From: Scatophagus argus
Lineage: Eukaryota > Chordata > Actinopteri > Scatophagidae
NCBI RefSeq assembly: GCF_020382885.2
Contig: NC_058502.1
Coordinates: forward strand, 12,365,950-12,429,949
DNA: 64,000 bases
Reading direction: 5' to 3'
This document shows positions 48,421-60,900 of this stretch, one piece after another. Below the pieces are notes generated by a model. The model did not search any database. It saw only the letters and a program-made list of their open reading frames with translations, and was not told the DNA's origin. The first letter of the stretch is position 1; every line of letters starts with the position of its first letter. Made by a program: the position numbers and the translations under genes.

Positions 48421-49395
48421 CACTTAAGCACACTCTCTCCTCTTCTGCCCCACCTTCCTTTCGTCTCACTCCTCGTCTGTCCCACCAGCCCAGCGTGATG
48501 TTCACGTACCTTGAGCCCTGCCCACACTCTCCCCCCCTCTCTCTCCCCCTCTCTCTCTCTGCTCCGTCTATCTTCATTGTTCTGAACACTCTCAGTATCA
48601 ATTTCTCACCATCTATAAATATGTCTGACTGTATGTCCTCTGTCTTGACACCCATTTCTTTATGCCACCTCCCACATCACTGCACAGTCTTCACAATCCC
48701 TCCAGCTGTTTGATCATGAAGATTTGATTATGGTCTCCTCTGTACCTGAAGTACTGCCACAGATCAATACATTTGATTTAACTGACACCATTCTCACCAT
48801 TTCATGACTGACGCAGAACGATTGCCCAAGTCATTATACTGTCAGTGCATAAATAAATAATAATAAATAAATACTTGATAAATTTGGGTGGATGCGTATT
48901 TAAAACTGACAAAACTCATACTTAGTGTCCTGATTCATTTAGAATCGGAGGGGAAATGCCAGACTCTGTCACTCAGCAATTTGTATGGTGAAAGCCACAG
49001 CACTCAGTGGGTGTGATGTTCGTGTATTTGTAGTGGATGTGATAAAGCAGATAAATCCTGCGGCTCAAGAGGCTGGATGAGACTAAAATGCAGCATAGAG
49101 ACACTGCTGGAAAGCACTGCTTCTCATAAGAAGAAAATACTCATCTCACACATAACAATCAGTGAATGACAAATGGTTACCAATTTCCACTGGCCTACTG
49201 AAGGCTTTATAAAGGCACTGTAGTACATTAGTAGTAAAATAACTATAAAAAAATCTTCACTTTTATAAAAATGCAATGCATACTTACAACAGAGAAAACA
49301 TGTAGACCCAGAGCTTAACTTTATATGAGAGGTCAGACTGTTTGATCATAAAAAAATATGAAATATCACTGAAACAAACTTAAACAGAGCTTTAC

Positions 49396-49447
49396 CTGCC
49401 AATTCCTTTGGTTTATCACCGGACAGAGGAGTCCTGGATGGTTTCAT
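49396..49447 (-). CDS. Candidate alternative first coding exon of arhgap22
   Basis: An ATG at 49447 opens 17 codons (MKPSRTPLSGDKPKELA) and one extra base before a good donor (CAG|GTAAAG). That phase is identical to the phase of exon 48134-48167, so it splices in frame to the PH-domain exon at 44880. It would replace the [12 protein letters not shown] terminus by a longer one, implying a second promoter about 1.3 kb upstream. I do not recognise the peptide. Confidence 0.5.
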
Positions 49448-49501
49448 GGCAGTGAACTATACGGTGTATCCTTCTCCACTGGGGCCATTTCTTGAGTCAC
49501 A

Positions 49502-49507
49502 ACACAC

Positions 49508-49542
<35 letters not shown>
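49502..49542. repeat. (CA)n microsatellite
   Basis: A CA run with two short CCCA interruptions. It lies immediately upstream of the candidate alternative arhgap22 first exon. Confidence 0.9.
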
Positions 49543-50733
49543 TAGGGTCTAAACAATGGCAACACTGACATCTCAGTCATCTACTTAATTGATAACCACT
49601 AAGGAACAAATCAAATGACAGTCACATACCCAAGCAGAAGTGACTACTATAGCTTGCACCATGAACACACCAGTGACGTATGTCTGAAGAATGTGATGTG
49701 AACAAAGGAAGGAAATAAAGACAGTCATGGGAGTATTACTTGCCATGTCATCTCGGATGGGCAGACCAGACTCTCTGTGCTGCACAAGAAAGCATCAAAG
49801 TCCGGAGCAGCTGCTGTGATACTGTAGGTACTGCTTTACAGGGAAATAAAACACAGCTGTGCGATCTGCTCCTGCTGTCCGCCTCTTTTTTAGTCTGTCG
49901 CTCACTAAAGGAAGTGAGCTGCCTTAGTGGAGAAGTGAAAATTGCTGACTTCTATATAAAAATATTGAGCTTCTCCCACAGATGTTCTTACTGTATGTTT
50001 CCCCCCCTTACAAGAGTGTGAATTTAGGGTTCTGGTTGTTAGTAATTTGCTAATGTAAATCAAGAGGGAAGGTCACAAGCTTTGAATCCGGAAAGACCTA
50101 CTTCTTTCTGGCTATGCAGAGAGACAAAAGAGAGTGTTTATTTTTTATAAATGGCAGATGTCATTAACTTGTGAAACATATTTAATTTACAGCAGAAAAA
50201 CATGTCATCATCTTGAGAACCAAAGAAACTTTGTCACCACAAATAAAACACATTAGTCCATATAAAATATATTGGTATATTAACAAATATGGTCGCAAGT
50301 TAAATACAATAACACTGATCCAGGGACAGAGAAACACGGTAAAATTACTCTTGCCTTAACCACTGCAATATTCATAACAGGCAATACAGCAGACACCAAA
50401 TAACATCATGTGACTTAGACACTCACAGCCCAGACACACCAGCCTCAGAAGGGTGTGGGGAACATCATTTATAATCTAGAAATATGGTCCTGAGGGACGT
50501 ATAGGAAATGAGTGTGTTCAATTGAAGGCATGAAAAGAACATGTCTCATTAGTGAGAGCAGAGGAAGTACTACGGCCCAAATGACGGGGAGCAGGTCAGA
50601 GAGGTAATGACATTATGTTAGGAACAAAGACTGTCAGTGCCTCCGCTATTAACCATTATCGCTAGCTAATCACAGGACTTGATAATGCTACGAGTACACA
50701 AACCTTGAACTGGGCTTTACACAATGAGACACT

Positions 50734-50739
50734 TTTATT
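50734..50739 (-). terminator. Polyadenylation signal AATAAA for the DHHC gene
   Basis: TTTATT on the plus strand, that is AATAAA on the minus strand, about 430 bases after the stop codon of the ankyrin-DHHC gene. Confidence 0.45.
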
Positions 50740-51168
50740 TAAAACAACAATGACAGCGGCATTAAAAAAGTAGGCTGGTGTATGATGCGAGCACTCATTC
50801 GGTTTCCCTGCTAAAACACAGTGTAGGAAATATCCAGTGCTTCACACAGAACAATACCAAACAAGTTAATCAGTATTCAGTGAGGTCTCTAAAAACTAGA
50901 GGAACATCTTAACTCTTAGCGCTAGATGCATCTATTCTATGGTCTGCTGCCTATTAAAATAGAATATAAGGACATGACCACTTTTTAAAATTCAAGTACA
51001 ACATGTTACATGGCATTAAAGAGCTGCTGAATCTGAAGAGGACATTCTCACAAAGGTGAGTGCACACCGAAGACTCTGTAAACTGAGACTGTACTTTTGT
51101 AAGTGGCCGATGATGAATCAACATCTGGACCGCTGGGCAGAAGACAGACATTTAAAAACTGACAGCTT

Positions 51169-54100
51169 TTAAATGTCTATAGCAGTTTTGTCTTCTCTTG
51201 TCTGTCCGCTGCCCAACCGTCTTCGACCCTCCAACAGAAATGACAGCACTATGACCCAGCGTTGTCCCAGTGACCTCTGTCGTGCCGAGCTTTCACACTG
51301 TCTGAAGTAGGTGGTCGTGCCAGTGGCGATGGCATCAAACTGCTCGGTCAGTAACCACACCTCCCAAAGTAGCGTCAGTGCGTTCATGCTCATCAGAACC
51401 ACAACCCAGAACTCCTCCCCTAACAAAGCGAGCCATGACGACAAGCTGCGGCCGCCCGCAGGCATCTTGTCTAGCAGGAAACTTGTTGACGTGGCAACAA
51501 AAAGAACATGGGCAACCACCATGGAGATGATGAACAAGAGGAAGAGGCGGTGGTTACCCCGGCCGATGCACCGGTTGAGGAAAAGGCAGTGGTGGTCATA
51601 GTCCTTAATGCACACATCGCACAGCTTGCAGTGTTTAGTATAGTCGGGGGGAAACAACTATGAAGAAATCAAAGACAGGGTGGGAAGGGGAACAACACAT
51701 TAGTAAGAACGCCCCCAGCTTATTGTATGATGCAGCCCACGAAATAAATACGCATCTTTAACTTCACTCTCAACCTTTTTCAAAAGCATCTCGAAAAAGC
51801 ATCTCGACATTTCTACTGCTTTCGATTATTACTTTTTAATTTCATGACTTAACACAAGATAAATATTTAAAGGTTAAATAGATGAGATGTTGAAGATTAA
51901 CATGGTACCAAACAACCACTTGCTTTGTAAAGATGGTGGAGTAATGGTGTCCTGAACAAAGAAAGTCACCCTCCCTCTTTTTTTTCCATCATGACAGCCT
52001 GGTAAGAAACTTTCTCATTTTACAGCTAAGAGCACACTAAAATATGTTTCTGAAAGACACTGAGGAGAAAAATGGGCTGCGCAGTAACAGAATCTCGGTT
52101 AATATTTAATCAGCACTGCCTAATTTTAGAGTTTGATCTGAGTTTCGCGAGCACTGTGTGTTCAGATGTCACTTTTTCGGTTTTCCACAACTCAGATGAG
52201 TAAATAAAGTGTTTGTTTTGGTCTGAGATGAGAATGAGAGGCATTGAGTAGAAGGGCTGTGTGTACATTTCTAAAGCTAGACAGAAAGACTGCTGACTGG
52301 ACAGTTTAATAACTTGATACACAGGTAAATATGGGGGTACGCAAAACACCGTAGCGCCCTAAGCTGTGAACCGCGTGAACATCTTACCTCACAGTATGGA
52401 CAGAACCTGTGAGGGCTCTGATTGTTCTCCACCAGGTCAGCAATACAGGAGAATCTCGGATCTGCATCTGCTCTGTCCAGTGTTCCTGGGTCCTGAGTCA
52501 GAACCTTACAAAACAAAGCGAGGACTAAGGAGAAGTGGATCATTGACACCTGGATCAGAGTACTGGTTGGCCACACACATTGAAAAGGTTAAGGATGAAC
52601 ACTTGACATTCTGATACACAAAAGCCCAGATTACACTGGCCATACTTGTGTATATTTGGATGAGCAATACAGCTAGAAGAGCACCGGCCAGTTGACAGAA
52701 TTCACAAGAAAGCTTGTGGAGCGTCCCAAATGCAAAGCATGAAATGTCCATCCATCATCTATCACCTCATCCCTGGAGCCTATCCCAGCTGACATTGATT
52801 CGAGAACATGCAAACTCCACACATTTTGATTTGAACCCTGATCTTCTACTGGGAACCCAAGCATGAATGAGCTCACCAAATTTCATCATATTATGCTCAT
52901 TAATTTTTCATATTCACAGAGACAGTACAAATACACAAATGGAAAACTTAGTTTGATTGAGGCACTGGAGGAAGGAGGAGAGGATAACAAAAAAACTGGG
53001 GTTCATGCTCTGGGGACCATGAATATTCACAGGTAATTACATGGAAATCATTTTTTTGGAAAACCTTTTCATATGTTGATCAAAGTGTTGGTTGATCTGA
53101 TGGCATCATAATATTTAAAACTCATCCTGTGAGGACCATGATTATCAGTACCACATTTCAAAGCAATCCAGCCTTGAACTATAAGTGCTGGACAGACTGA
53201 CAAACCAACCAACACTGAAATCCTGAAGTACAAAAAAGCCAGATGATAGAAAAATATGCAGAGGCACGAGTTTAACATGTCTTAAGGATATTAGGCATTA
53301 TTCTTCCATAGAAGCAGAGCAGGGAATGGAACAAGCCAGCAATAAGGGTTCCCAGGTAGATTGGGTTGGGTAGCCTGGAAGGAAGATGAACAATATCTCA
53401 ACAGAGACACAACAAGCAGTGAAATATGCAGATTTTCTGATAAACTTGCACTTGAGCTTTTGTAATACCTTTGGTACGTGGTCATGCGATGGTACTGTGT
53501 GAAGATACTTCTGGCCAGCCAGGGGAAAAGCAAACCACAGATTATCCCACCATAGCCTCCCAACATGGCTGCTATCAGCAAGATGGCAGCTCCACTCAGG
53601 GTTGGAAAAAACAGGGTCCAGTAATAGAGAACTGGTGAGAAGACGCACGATAAAAGATCTACAACAATTCAACACATAAAGCCACACACACTTTAAATGT
53701 TTCATTGTCATTAATACCATCATCATCATCATCATCCTTGTTTTCATCATTAAATGATATTATGGAGTAATATTTACCATGAGACTCTCTGGGCTTGTGG
53801 TGTATTGGTTCATTAATGTACCGACTCAGTAGCTTGGTGAGTTGCTGATGTCTAGAGAAAAATACACAGTATAGCAATATACAATCAGCATCAGATCCCA
53901 AGAGAAAGAAGTAATCTGGAGATGCAAACATACTGCATTTTTAATTGTGCTGAGGTGTGTTACCAGCCCATGCAGTGCCTTGCTAGTCAGTGCTTTTCCA
54001 GAGATTTCTGGATACAGCAGATTCACCTAAATGTTTTCCCCTGTTTGCAGAGGTCGAGTGGCGTGAGGCCGCTGTGGTTCTTCTCATGAAGCATCCTGCA

Positions 54101-56050
54101 CCGCGTTATCTGCAGCAGTGTCCAGCACACCTCCACTCCGCCCCTCTCTGCTGCAACATGAAGCGCTGTCGCTCCCTGCTGGTCAACTGCATCCACAGCA
54201 CATCTCTAACACATGAAACAGAGGGCTGTGATGCACAGATGCTTAAATATGGTCACGTCTGTGTTGCTACCTGTTTCACAAAGGCATCTCAGCATTTAAC
54301 TGATCTTTGTCAAATTCCCAGGTGTATGGGCAAAGATTATCCTTTAGGATAATCTCCCATTAGGAGGCAAAGAAATCCCACAGAAAACTGAAAATGACTG
54401 CCTATACCTGCCTGTACATGAGCAGTTGATGGAAGTGACACGTAACTATTCTGTAAATGTGTGGACTGACCAAACAGTGGTTACAAAAAGCAGCTCAAAG
54501 TAAATGTAAAGCCTCAGTACATTGTTGTATGATAATACTCACTTTAAACCAATGTTGCCATTTAACACATTTTAATGGACCTTTAAAATTTTAACATAAA
54601 GTTTTGTCTTACTGTTGGTCATCTAGAGAATGTGACTGAAAAAGTGAAGATTATATCATACCTGGTCTCTGAGCAAATACCGGACCACCTCTGTGTTGCC
54701 TGTGGACGCAGCCAGGTGAAGTGGTGTCACCTGGTACATGTCTGTGTCCGAGAACCGAAACATTCCTGTCTCCCACAAATAGTGCACCGCAACGCTGGGA
54801 AAGATAACTAACAGTTGGTGCATGCATGATATAATTGTTTGCGACTGTACAATCTCAAGGCAAAAATATCAGACTTATTTGTGAGGTGCTGGTTCCTCCA
54901 CTCACATGTTGCCCCCAGTGACTGCATGATGCAGTGATGTTTTTCCCTGCAGGTCTATGAGGCGCAAATCGGCTCCATACTGCATCATTTGGTGCATAAT
55001 ATAGATGTTCCCCTGCCTGACAGGGGTCAGAGGTGCAAAAGATGAAGTACAGAACACAGAAAACACAATGCGCAGATCTTGCCACTTCTTCAAATTTTAG
55101 TATGTTTGTTTAATGCCTACAAACCTACATATGCAACTACTGCCCACCTGCAGCCAAAATGAAAGGCTGTCTGTCCCGCATCACATGCCACATTAGGGTC
55201 AGCTCCATTACTAAGGAAAAGATCAACCAGGGCGCGGTTGCCGTGCAGGGCAGCGTAGTGGAGCGGGGTGAAACCACCCCAGCCTGGGTGACAAAGACAT
55301 CGGGTTTGAAGATGCACACCTTCAAACTGCAGGATCTGTGACTAACAACGTAAGCCTGATGTAAATGGACAGCCTGTCAGTCTGTTGATCTTTAAAGCCC
55401 CTGGAGTTGCAGTTAGGGTTCCATTTGGCACAAAAGGACTGTGACTTTGTGCTGTGTTGTCACAGGATCTGTCCATCTAGATCTGTGCCAGCCCATCTCA
55501 CAGAGGAGTTGCTGCAGGGTTAGGTTTCCTGTTGGCATTGTTACAAAATCACATCAGGGCCAAACGGTGCCAGATAAAGTCTAAAGGAGTCCTTTGTTAA
55601 ATACCATCACGTTAATTTACTGTATACTTGTTGAGTGCTATAACATTTGCTCAATATACCTTAACCTGATTTTATCATAAAGAGTTCAGATGAAAAAATG
55701 TGTATTACAGACATATGGCAAAGATGTAACAGGTTTGTTCTCTTGATCATCAGCAGTTTTCTGGCTTTATAATAAACCAGGAAAACATCACTGGCAGTTA
55801 CAGGTTGAAACTCAGCTGACATGTAAACACGCAGAAGTGGCCTGTAGTTTAAAATACGCTCTAAATAAAAAAAGCAACACCTAGCAGATCAGAATGTGAT
55901 TGCATACACATCTGATATCTTTAGCTTACCTTTTTGCTTGAGAACTGAGCGATCATTTTGAAGGAAGTGTATACACTGCTCGATATTTCCTCTCTGTATA
56001 CAGTCAAATATGTCTCCGCCGCTAACGGAGCACACAGGCATCGGGTGCAT
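51169..56050 (-). CDS. Ankyrin-repeat DHHC palmitoyltransferase, ZDHHC13/17 (HIP14)-like
   Basis: Predicted Golgi/endomembrane S-acyltransferase. Exons 5'->3': 55930-56050, 55148-55283, 54906-55016, 54662-54794, 54027-54205, 53778-53851, 53469-53631, 53277-53374, 52608-52672, 52388-52549, 51169-51657; phases agree and the sum is 1731 bp (576 aa; human family members about 620-630). Five ankyrin repeats (GFTPLHYAALHG, KTSLHHAVTGGN, VTPLHLAASTGN, ATALHVAAERGG, LTPLDLCKQGK) precede hydrophobic segments. The cysteine-rich domain runs FCPYCE...HCKLCDVCIKDYDHHC, with all zinc ligands and catalytic DHHC intact, followed by LFLNRCIGRGN. Odd points are DHHCLF instead of the usual DHHCPW, and a TTTYF sequence where most DHHC enzymes have a TTxE motif. 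Human ZDHHC13 has DQHC, so this is not simply that gene. The exon 52608-52672 has a weak donor (GTCAAG) and is the least certain join. Confidence 0.85.
52741..53220. repeat. Fragments of two teleost interspersed repeats
   Basis: About 52741-52830 carries 'ggagcctatcccagctgac' and 'gaacatgcaaactcc', fragments of the LINE-tail-like repeat also seen at 14062-14352. About 52975-53030 and 53080-53220 carry 'ctctggggaccatgaat' and 'tttcaaagcaatccag...gtgctggac', fragments of the repeat seen at 2050-2520. All lie in an intron of the DHHC gene. Confidence 0.55.
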
Positions 56051-56240
56051 TGTGGCGGGTGCACACAAGCGGTTCTTATTTCCACCGACAGAAACTGCAA
56101 CGGAAACTAAATCAGCTGCTCCGTCGAAGCGCTACAACATTATATTGTAAAGTGAGCAGGGAGATCATTTTTCGCTGCAAGGTAACGGAGATCTTCCATG
56201 GTGCTAAACGGATGGAGACAGACCACGCCCTAAACACCTC

Positions 56241-56275
56241 ATTGGCTGCGGGAGGTCACATGACCGGTGATGTCA
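56241..56275 (-). promoter_or_regulatory. Candidate promoter elements of the DHHC gene
   Basis: Within 35 bases, about 190-225 bases upstream of the ATG, lie an inverted CCAAT box (ATTGG, 56241-56245), an M-box/E-box (GTCACATGAC, 56255-56264) and a CRE-like TGATGTCA (56268-56275), in locally CG-richer DNA. The spacing is typical of a vertebrate TATA-less promoter; activity is inferred. Confidence 0.4.
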
Positions 56276-57663
56276 CCGCTTAAAACACACATGTTAACAC
56301 ATGTCTCGATAAATAAGACGATGCTCTTAGCAGTGATTTTAATGAGCATGAAATTTGAATTATTTGTAGCCTAAAAAGAAATGTCTTGAATGAAAACTTA
56401 TAAGTGGCAGGGAATTTGTAAAGTTGTTAAATCTCTCACGTAATTTTACACTCCACAACGCACTGAGGATACAGAGAGGCTTAAAGCTGCTCATTGATTG
56501 CATGTGTTTGGCATACTGGCTGACAGTGAAGGTACCTTTATGGGGTTAATGTCATTGTATGCGTTGCACAGGTTGTCGGATTACAAAACCTCGTACGTCA
56601 TCAATGCGACGATTTGAGATTAACGAAATCTGTCTAAGATCTCAAGTGTGGCACCATGAAAGGTCTGCAGATGGAATGAAAGAGGGATAAAGCGCCATTT
56701 AGCTCGTGAGTGCTGTTGACAGCTGGTGGTGGTGATTCCTGTGGCAGGTGGTGGAGGTGTCTGTGTCAGTGAATTAGAACAGCAGGTATTTGTACATTTT
56801 TGTCTGCGTTCCTCTAATGAAAGTCCGCACTCTCCTTTACTTTGCATGTTAGTTTAAGGTGTAACTAATCGCACTAATGAAGGCGTCGTTCACTTTTGGT
56901 CTGAAAATAAGCCATGTGTGATGATGTCTTATGGCTGCATGACTGGTTACACCTACGGTTTTCCTGCTAAAATGTCTTAGGCAAACAAAATGTGTACGGT
57001 CCGTGATAGACCAGTGCTCACATTTTTGCACGTTTTTTTTTTTTGAGGACGTGTGAAACCCATGACCAAAATGGCCATATATTCTGTCATTGATTGAATC
57101 ATAATGAAGATAAATGATTCCCTCTTTTCCTCTTTTTGCTGGGGACATCCTGGGACTCCCTCAGGAACCCCTGCACCCCCCCACCGGGCCCCATCTTGAG
57201 AACCACTGGTCTGTTTGTGTTTTCAGTTTTTCTTGCAATACCGTTCTCACCATATGTCGATACCATTATAAGCCACAAGATGGCGCTGTTTGGTTAAGTT
57301 ATTTTAGCACAGCACTTTCCCAATCTCAGTGCAGACAAACTCCACAAGAATGCAAACCACAATAAGTGAGTCAATACGTGAGTCAAATGTGAAAACAAAG
57401 CCCAAGGTGACACCAACAACACCTCTTATGGTGTTCTTGTTTACTAAACCTTTTAAACACAGTAAAACAGGCATATCATTCTAGTTATTATCAGCAGACA
57501 AATGCACAAAATGCCATTCATTTTGAATTGTTTCTACCATAAGTCCATTCCTTATGTTTACCCGTGCAAACCTGTAATTTCAAGCTGTGTTTACTGGCTT
57601 CTTTGTTGAATCATTGGATCCTGTCACTGTGATTCATGTCATGGGAGCCTTACATGGTATGTC
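56276..57663. other. Intergenic region between DHHC gene and wdfy4
   Basis: Head-to-head spacer. I see no supported exon. A short stretch near 57130-57210 ('cctcaggaacccctg', 'cttgagaaccactgg') looks like a fragment of a dispersed repeat. Confidence 0.45.
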
Positions 57664-57750
57664 TATAAAAAGCAAAGGGACTCTTCATGTGGGAGGGCCC
57701 CATCTAACCAGCTAAGCAACAGTTTTTCACTTCTGTTTCTCTGAGGAAGT
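57664..57750 (+). promoter_or_regulatory. Candidate wdfy4 promoter: TATA box, IRF-like and PU.1-like sites
   Basis: A TATAAAA word at 57664-57670 is followed by an IRF-like TTTCACTTCT (57725-57734) and a perfect PU.1-type GAGGAAGT (57743-57750), all upstream of the wdfy4 ATG at 57987. Mammalian WDFY4 is expressed in immune cells, so such sites would be apt. This is motif matching only. Confidence 0.35.
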
Positions 57751-57986
57751 AAGAAGGCACATGACCTGGCCCAGCTGATATGAGTTGCTCTGCTTGTTCA
57801 AAGTTCAGTCTACATGTTGAAGATTAGTGAGGGGGCGGGAAGTTTTACAGAAGGGTCTGCACTGTAGGCGCTGGTCATGTCTTAGCAGGTCTCTGCTTGT
57901 CTTTCCTCCTGACATGGGAACAGAGACAGACCCCTCAGTGTGAATAACGCAACACAGATGATAGCGTCTTCTAGGGAAACTCCCAG

Positions 57987-60900
57987 ATGGCCCTAACACA
58001 AGTACAGGTAAGAAAAAGAGGAATTATCTGTGTTTCCTTTTGAATGGCAGGTTGAATGCTGTAGAAGTGTTGTACCTGTGATCGTGTGTCTGTGTTTCAT
58101 TTTCACTCAAAACTCAGGTATGTGTTGCTTTTATCATTTCGCAAGTGAGGAGTGACACACACACACACACATTGCCATGTGAGCAAACATTAAAGCGTAA
58201 ATGAACTTCTATGGAAAGTGAGCCATCTTTCCTTATTCTTAGCACACCGTCATAACTGATTCTACTGCCTCTGGCTTATTAGCTTGTCTTGACCAGTAAT
58301 TGTCATTGTTCATGTGAGTGTGTGTCTCTAAATTCAGAGTGACCAAAATAATATCACTGTAATGTGGAAACAATGTTCCAGCCAAGCTTACAAACATGTC
58401 TTCTAGTGAGCAGGACTCTTTATCCATGCTGCCTGTGACAGAGAAGTGAAACATCATTATTATCAGCTCAAGGAGGATTATTTTACATGATCAATAACTT
58501 TGGCAGTGCAGGGGCAACACTGAGAGAGACAGAACATCTGAGGGTTAAGATTTTTAAAGAATAAAAGATCCCTGTTTGCCATCTTTTGCACGTGTCAAAT
58601 TCTCAAATTTATTTCTATTTTGAGAGACAAGGCTGTTTGGCTTTACCAAACTGTAGCGTAATTGCTGTTAAAGACTAAATGTTGCACTGAAAGAAACCCA
58701 TATGGTGTGAAGCATCCCCAGGAAAATTTGTCCATGCATAGCTGAATTTGAAGCTTGAAACACTTTTAACATTTATTGACATTATGTGCTTCCGGTTACT
58801 AAAAACGAGGCATCAGTCATGTGGACTCCTTGCAGAGGTTCATAACCAGTTAATGAGAATGGCACATGACTGCACTGGTCTGTTCTTCTCTCTGATATTA
58901 TTTCAAAGGGCTTGGGAGATGAAGGAAGTGATACAAACCAAGGAAATGTGATCAAAAGATATTTCGGATATCAAACAAACTGAAGGCGGCTATAAAAAGA
59001 TGGAACAGTCTGAGGACTTACTCTTTTTTCCCCCCCAACCAGGACCAGACTGCTAAAGGAGAAAGGATCAATAAGGAAACTGGAGAGTTGAGTGCTTCAG
59101 GGGAGTTATCTGTCTCTGTGGAGCTGAATGTGGACAAAGTGGACAGCTCTTGTAGGAACCCTCAACTCCTACAAGAGCTCAGAGAACAGCTACAGGCTCT
59201 GGGACTTCACGCATGCTCGAGCCCTGACCACAGAACTGACCATGTTAGTTTAGAGCAGAGAGAGGAGCATCTGATCAAAGTCCTGCCTCTTTATATACAG
59301 GTACTGGGGATCTCTCATTGTTTAACCAGTCATCATTTTCATAGTTATATTTTTGAGCTCATCAGTCAACAAAGTGAGTTATTTCTTTTTCTATTCTGAA
59401 TGAAGGCAAAGTTTTTCTGCAGTCTTGAAACAACTAGAGACAATCAGATAGAGAATCATTAATGGATTATGGCAGGAGAATTTAAAGTGGAGCCACAGTT
59501 ATAATTCAAACCCAACCTTGAAAAAGCTAAGTGGATGCCTCAGGACACTGTGGTTTCCAAAACTGTTCCAGACTGCTTGAATGAACAATTAAGACACCAT
59601 GAGGCGGCAGTCAGATGTTTGGTCGTCAGCTGATCGCATCACTGTCCTTTAAACGAGTGCATGTGTGTGGTCTCTCAGTAAATCTACACACTTTACTGAG
59701 CTGTCACATGAAATGCAAATGTTCTTCAAATCAATAGCTTCAGGCCTTGTTTCATTATTTGGAAAAAAAAAAAGGAATCCTAATTCTTGCCTGACTTGCA
59801 TCACAGCGATGAAGAAAGGTTTCTTCAGCACTTTTTAAAAAAAAATTCCACCACTGATCTCTGTGTGTGTATAACACCACTGATCGGGTTTACAGCTGCA
59901 ACTGTAATCAGTCTTTGGGTTGTGTGTGGTTCTCTGCGTGCATGTGTGTATAAGCCTCATGACCAGAGATTTGACCCGAACGTAGGGCCTCACTTAAGAA
60001 CAGCAAACTCAGTGAAATGCGATATCCTCTTATGGAATTGAAAAAAGCATAACTTATAGTACGCACTGGCTTCTATTATTTATAGAGCAGTGCATTAGCC
60101 AAAGCAGTTCAGATCCAACTAACATTCATTCGTTGTTTTTGATTGCACAAAATGTAGTAGACCAGTAGCCTTCAGAGTGAGTATGTCATACATACAGTAC
60201 ACAGAGTGATTTTATGTCCATCTTGTCATATTCAACAGTTTAAAATTCATATCAGAGACCTGTTTATCATTTTCACTCAAAGATGCCAGCTACAAACATG
60301 CTCTCGTGTCATTTTGTCAGTATACTAATACATTCTTTAAGTTGTTTTTTTGCTCAGCGGTGTGTTTGGATGATGGACTCTCTCTTCTCTGATCCCAGGT
60401 CTGTGAGGATGGTGGCAGACTTGAAGGTTTAGACATAAAAGGGCTTGCAGCTCTCACTGCTGACATCGTCATCCACAACATTCACAGCAGACTGGCAGAA
60501 AGACCTGCAGGTAAGAACAACCGCTCATGTCAGGAAAGAAGACGTGCGTTTAATTTCGGGTGGAGGGTATTTTTCTCCTCTGTTTACTTCTGCTTTTTCA
60601 CGCACTTTAGGTTTTTATGTAAATGTCACTCAAGTTTTTGAAAATGGAGGGCCAGAGAGCATGTAGTCTACTGCGTAGTTCCCTTATTGAAGTTGTTTTG
60701 TCAGTTTTCTCTCTCTCTGTGTTCTCTCTGTGTCTTACTCTTTCTGGCTGCTGATGTACAGTTGTATTTTTCTGCAGGAAGGTTTTTTGTTTTTTTTTTT
60801 GTGTTTAAGGTAGTATATACTAAAGCAGTTCTCAGTTGTGCATTCAAGTTTCATAAGCACTGACATGGTGCACGTAAGAGATATTTAGCAGTTCTTAACT

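Noticed and set aside
48066..48713. 215-codon open frame on the plus strand
   Set aside because: It is made largely of CT/CA microsatellite translation, and its left part is antisense to the arhgap22 first exon.
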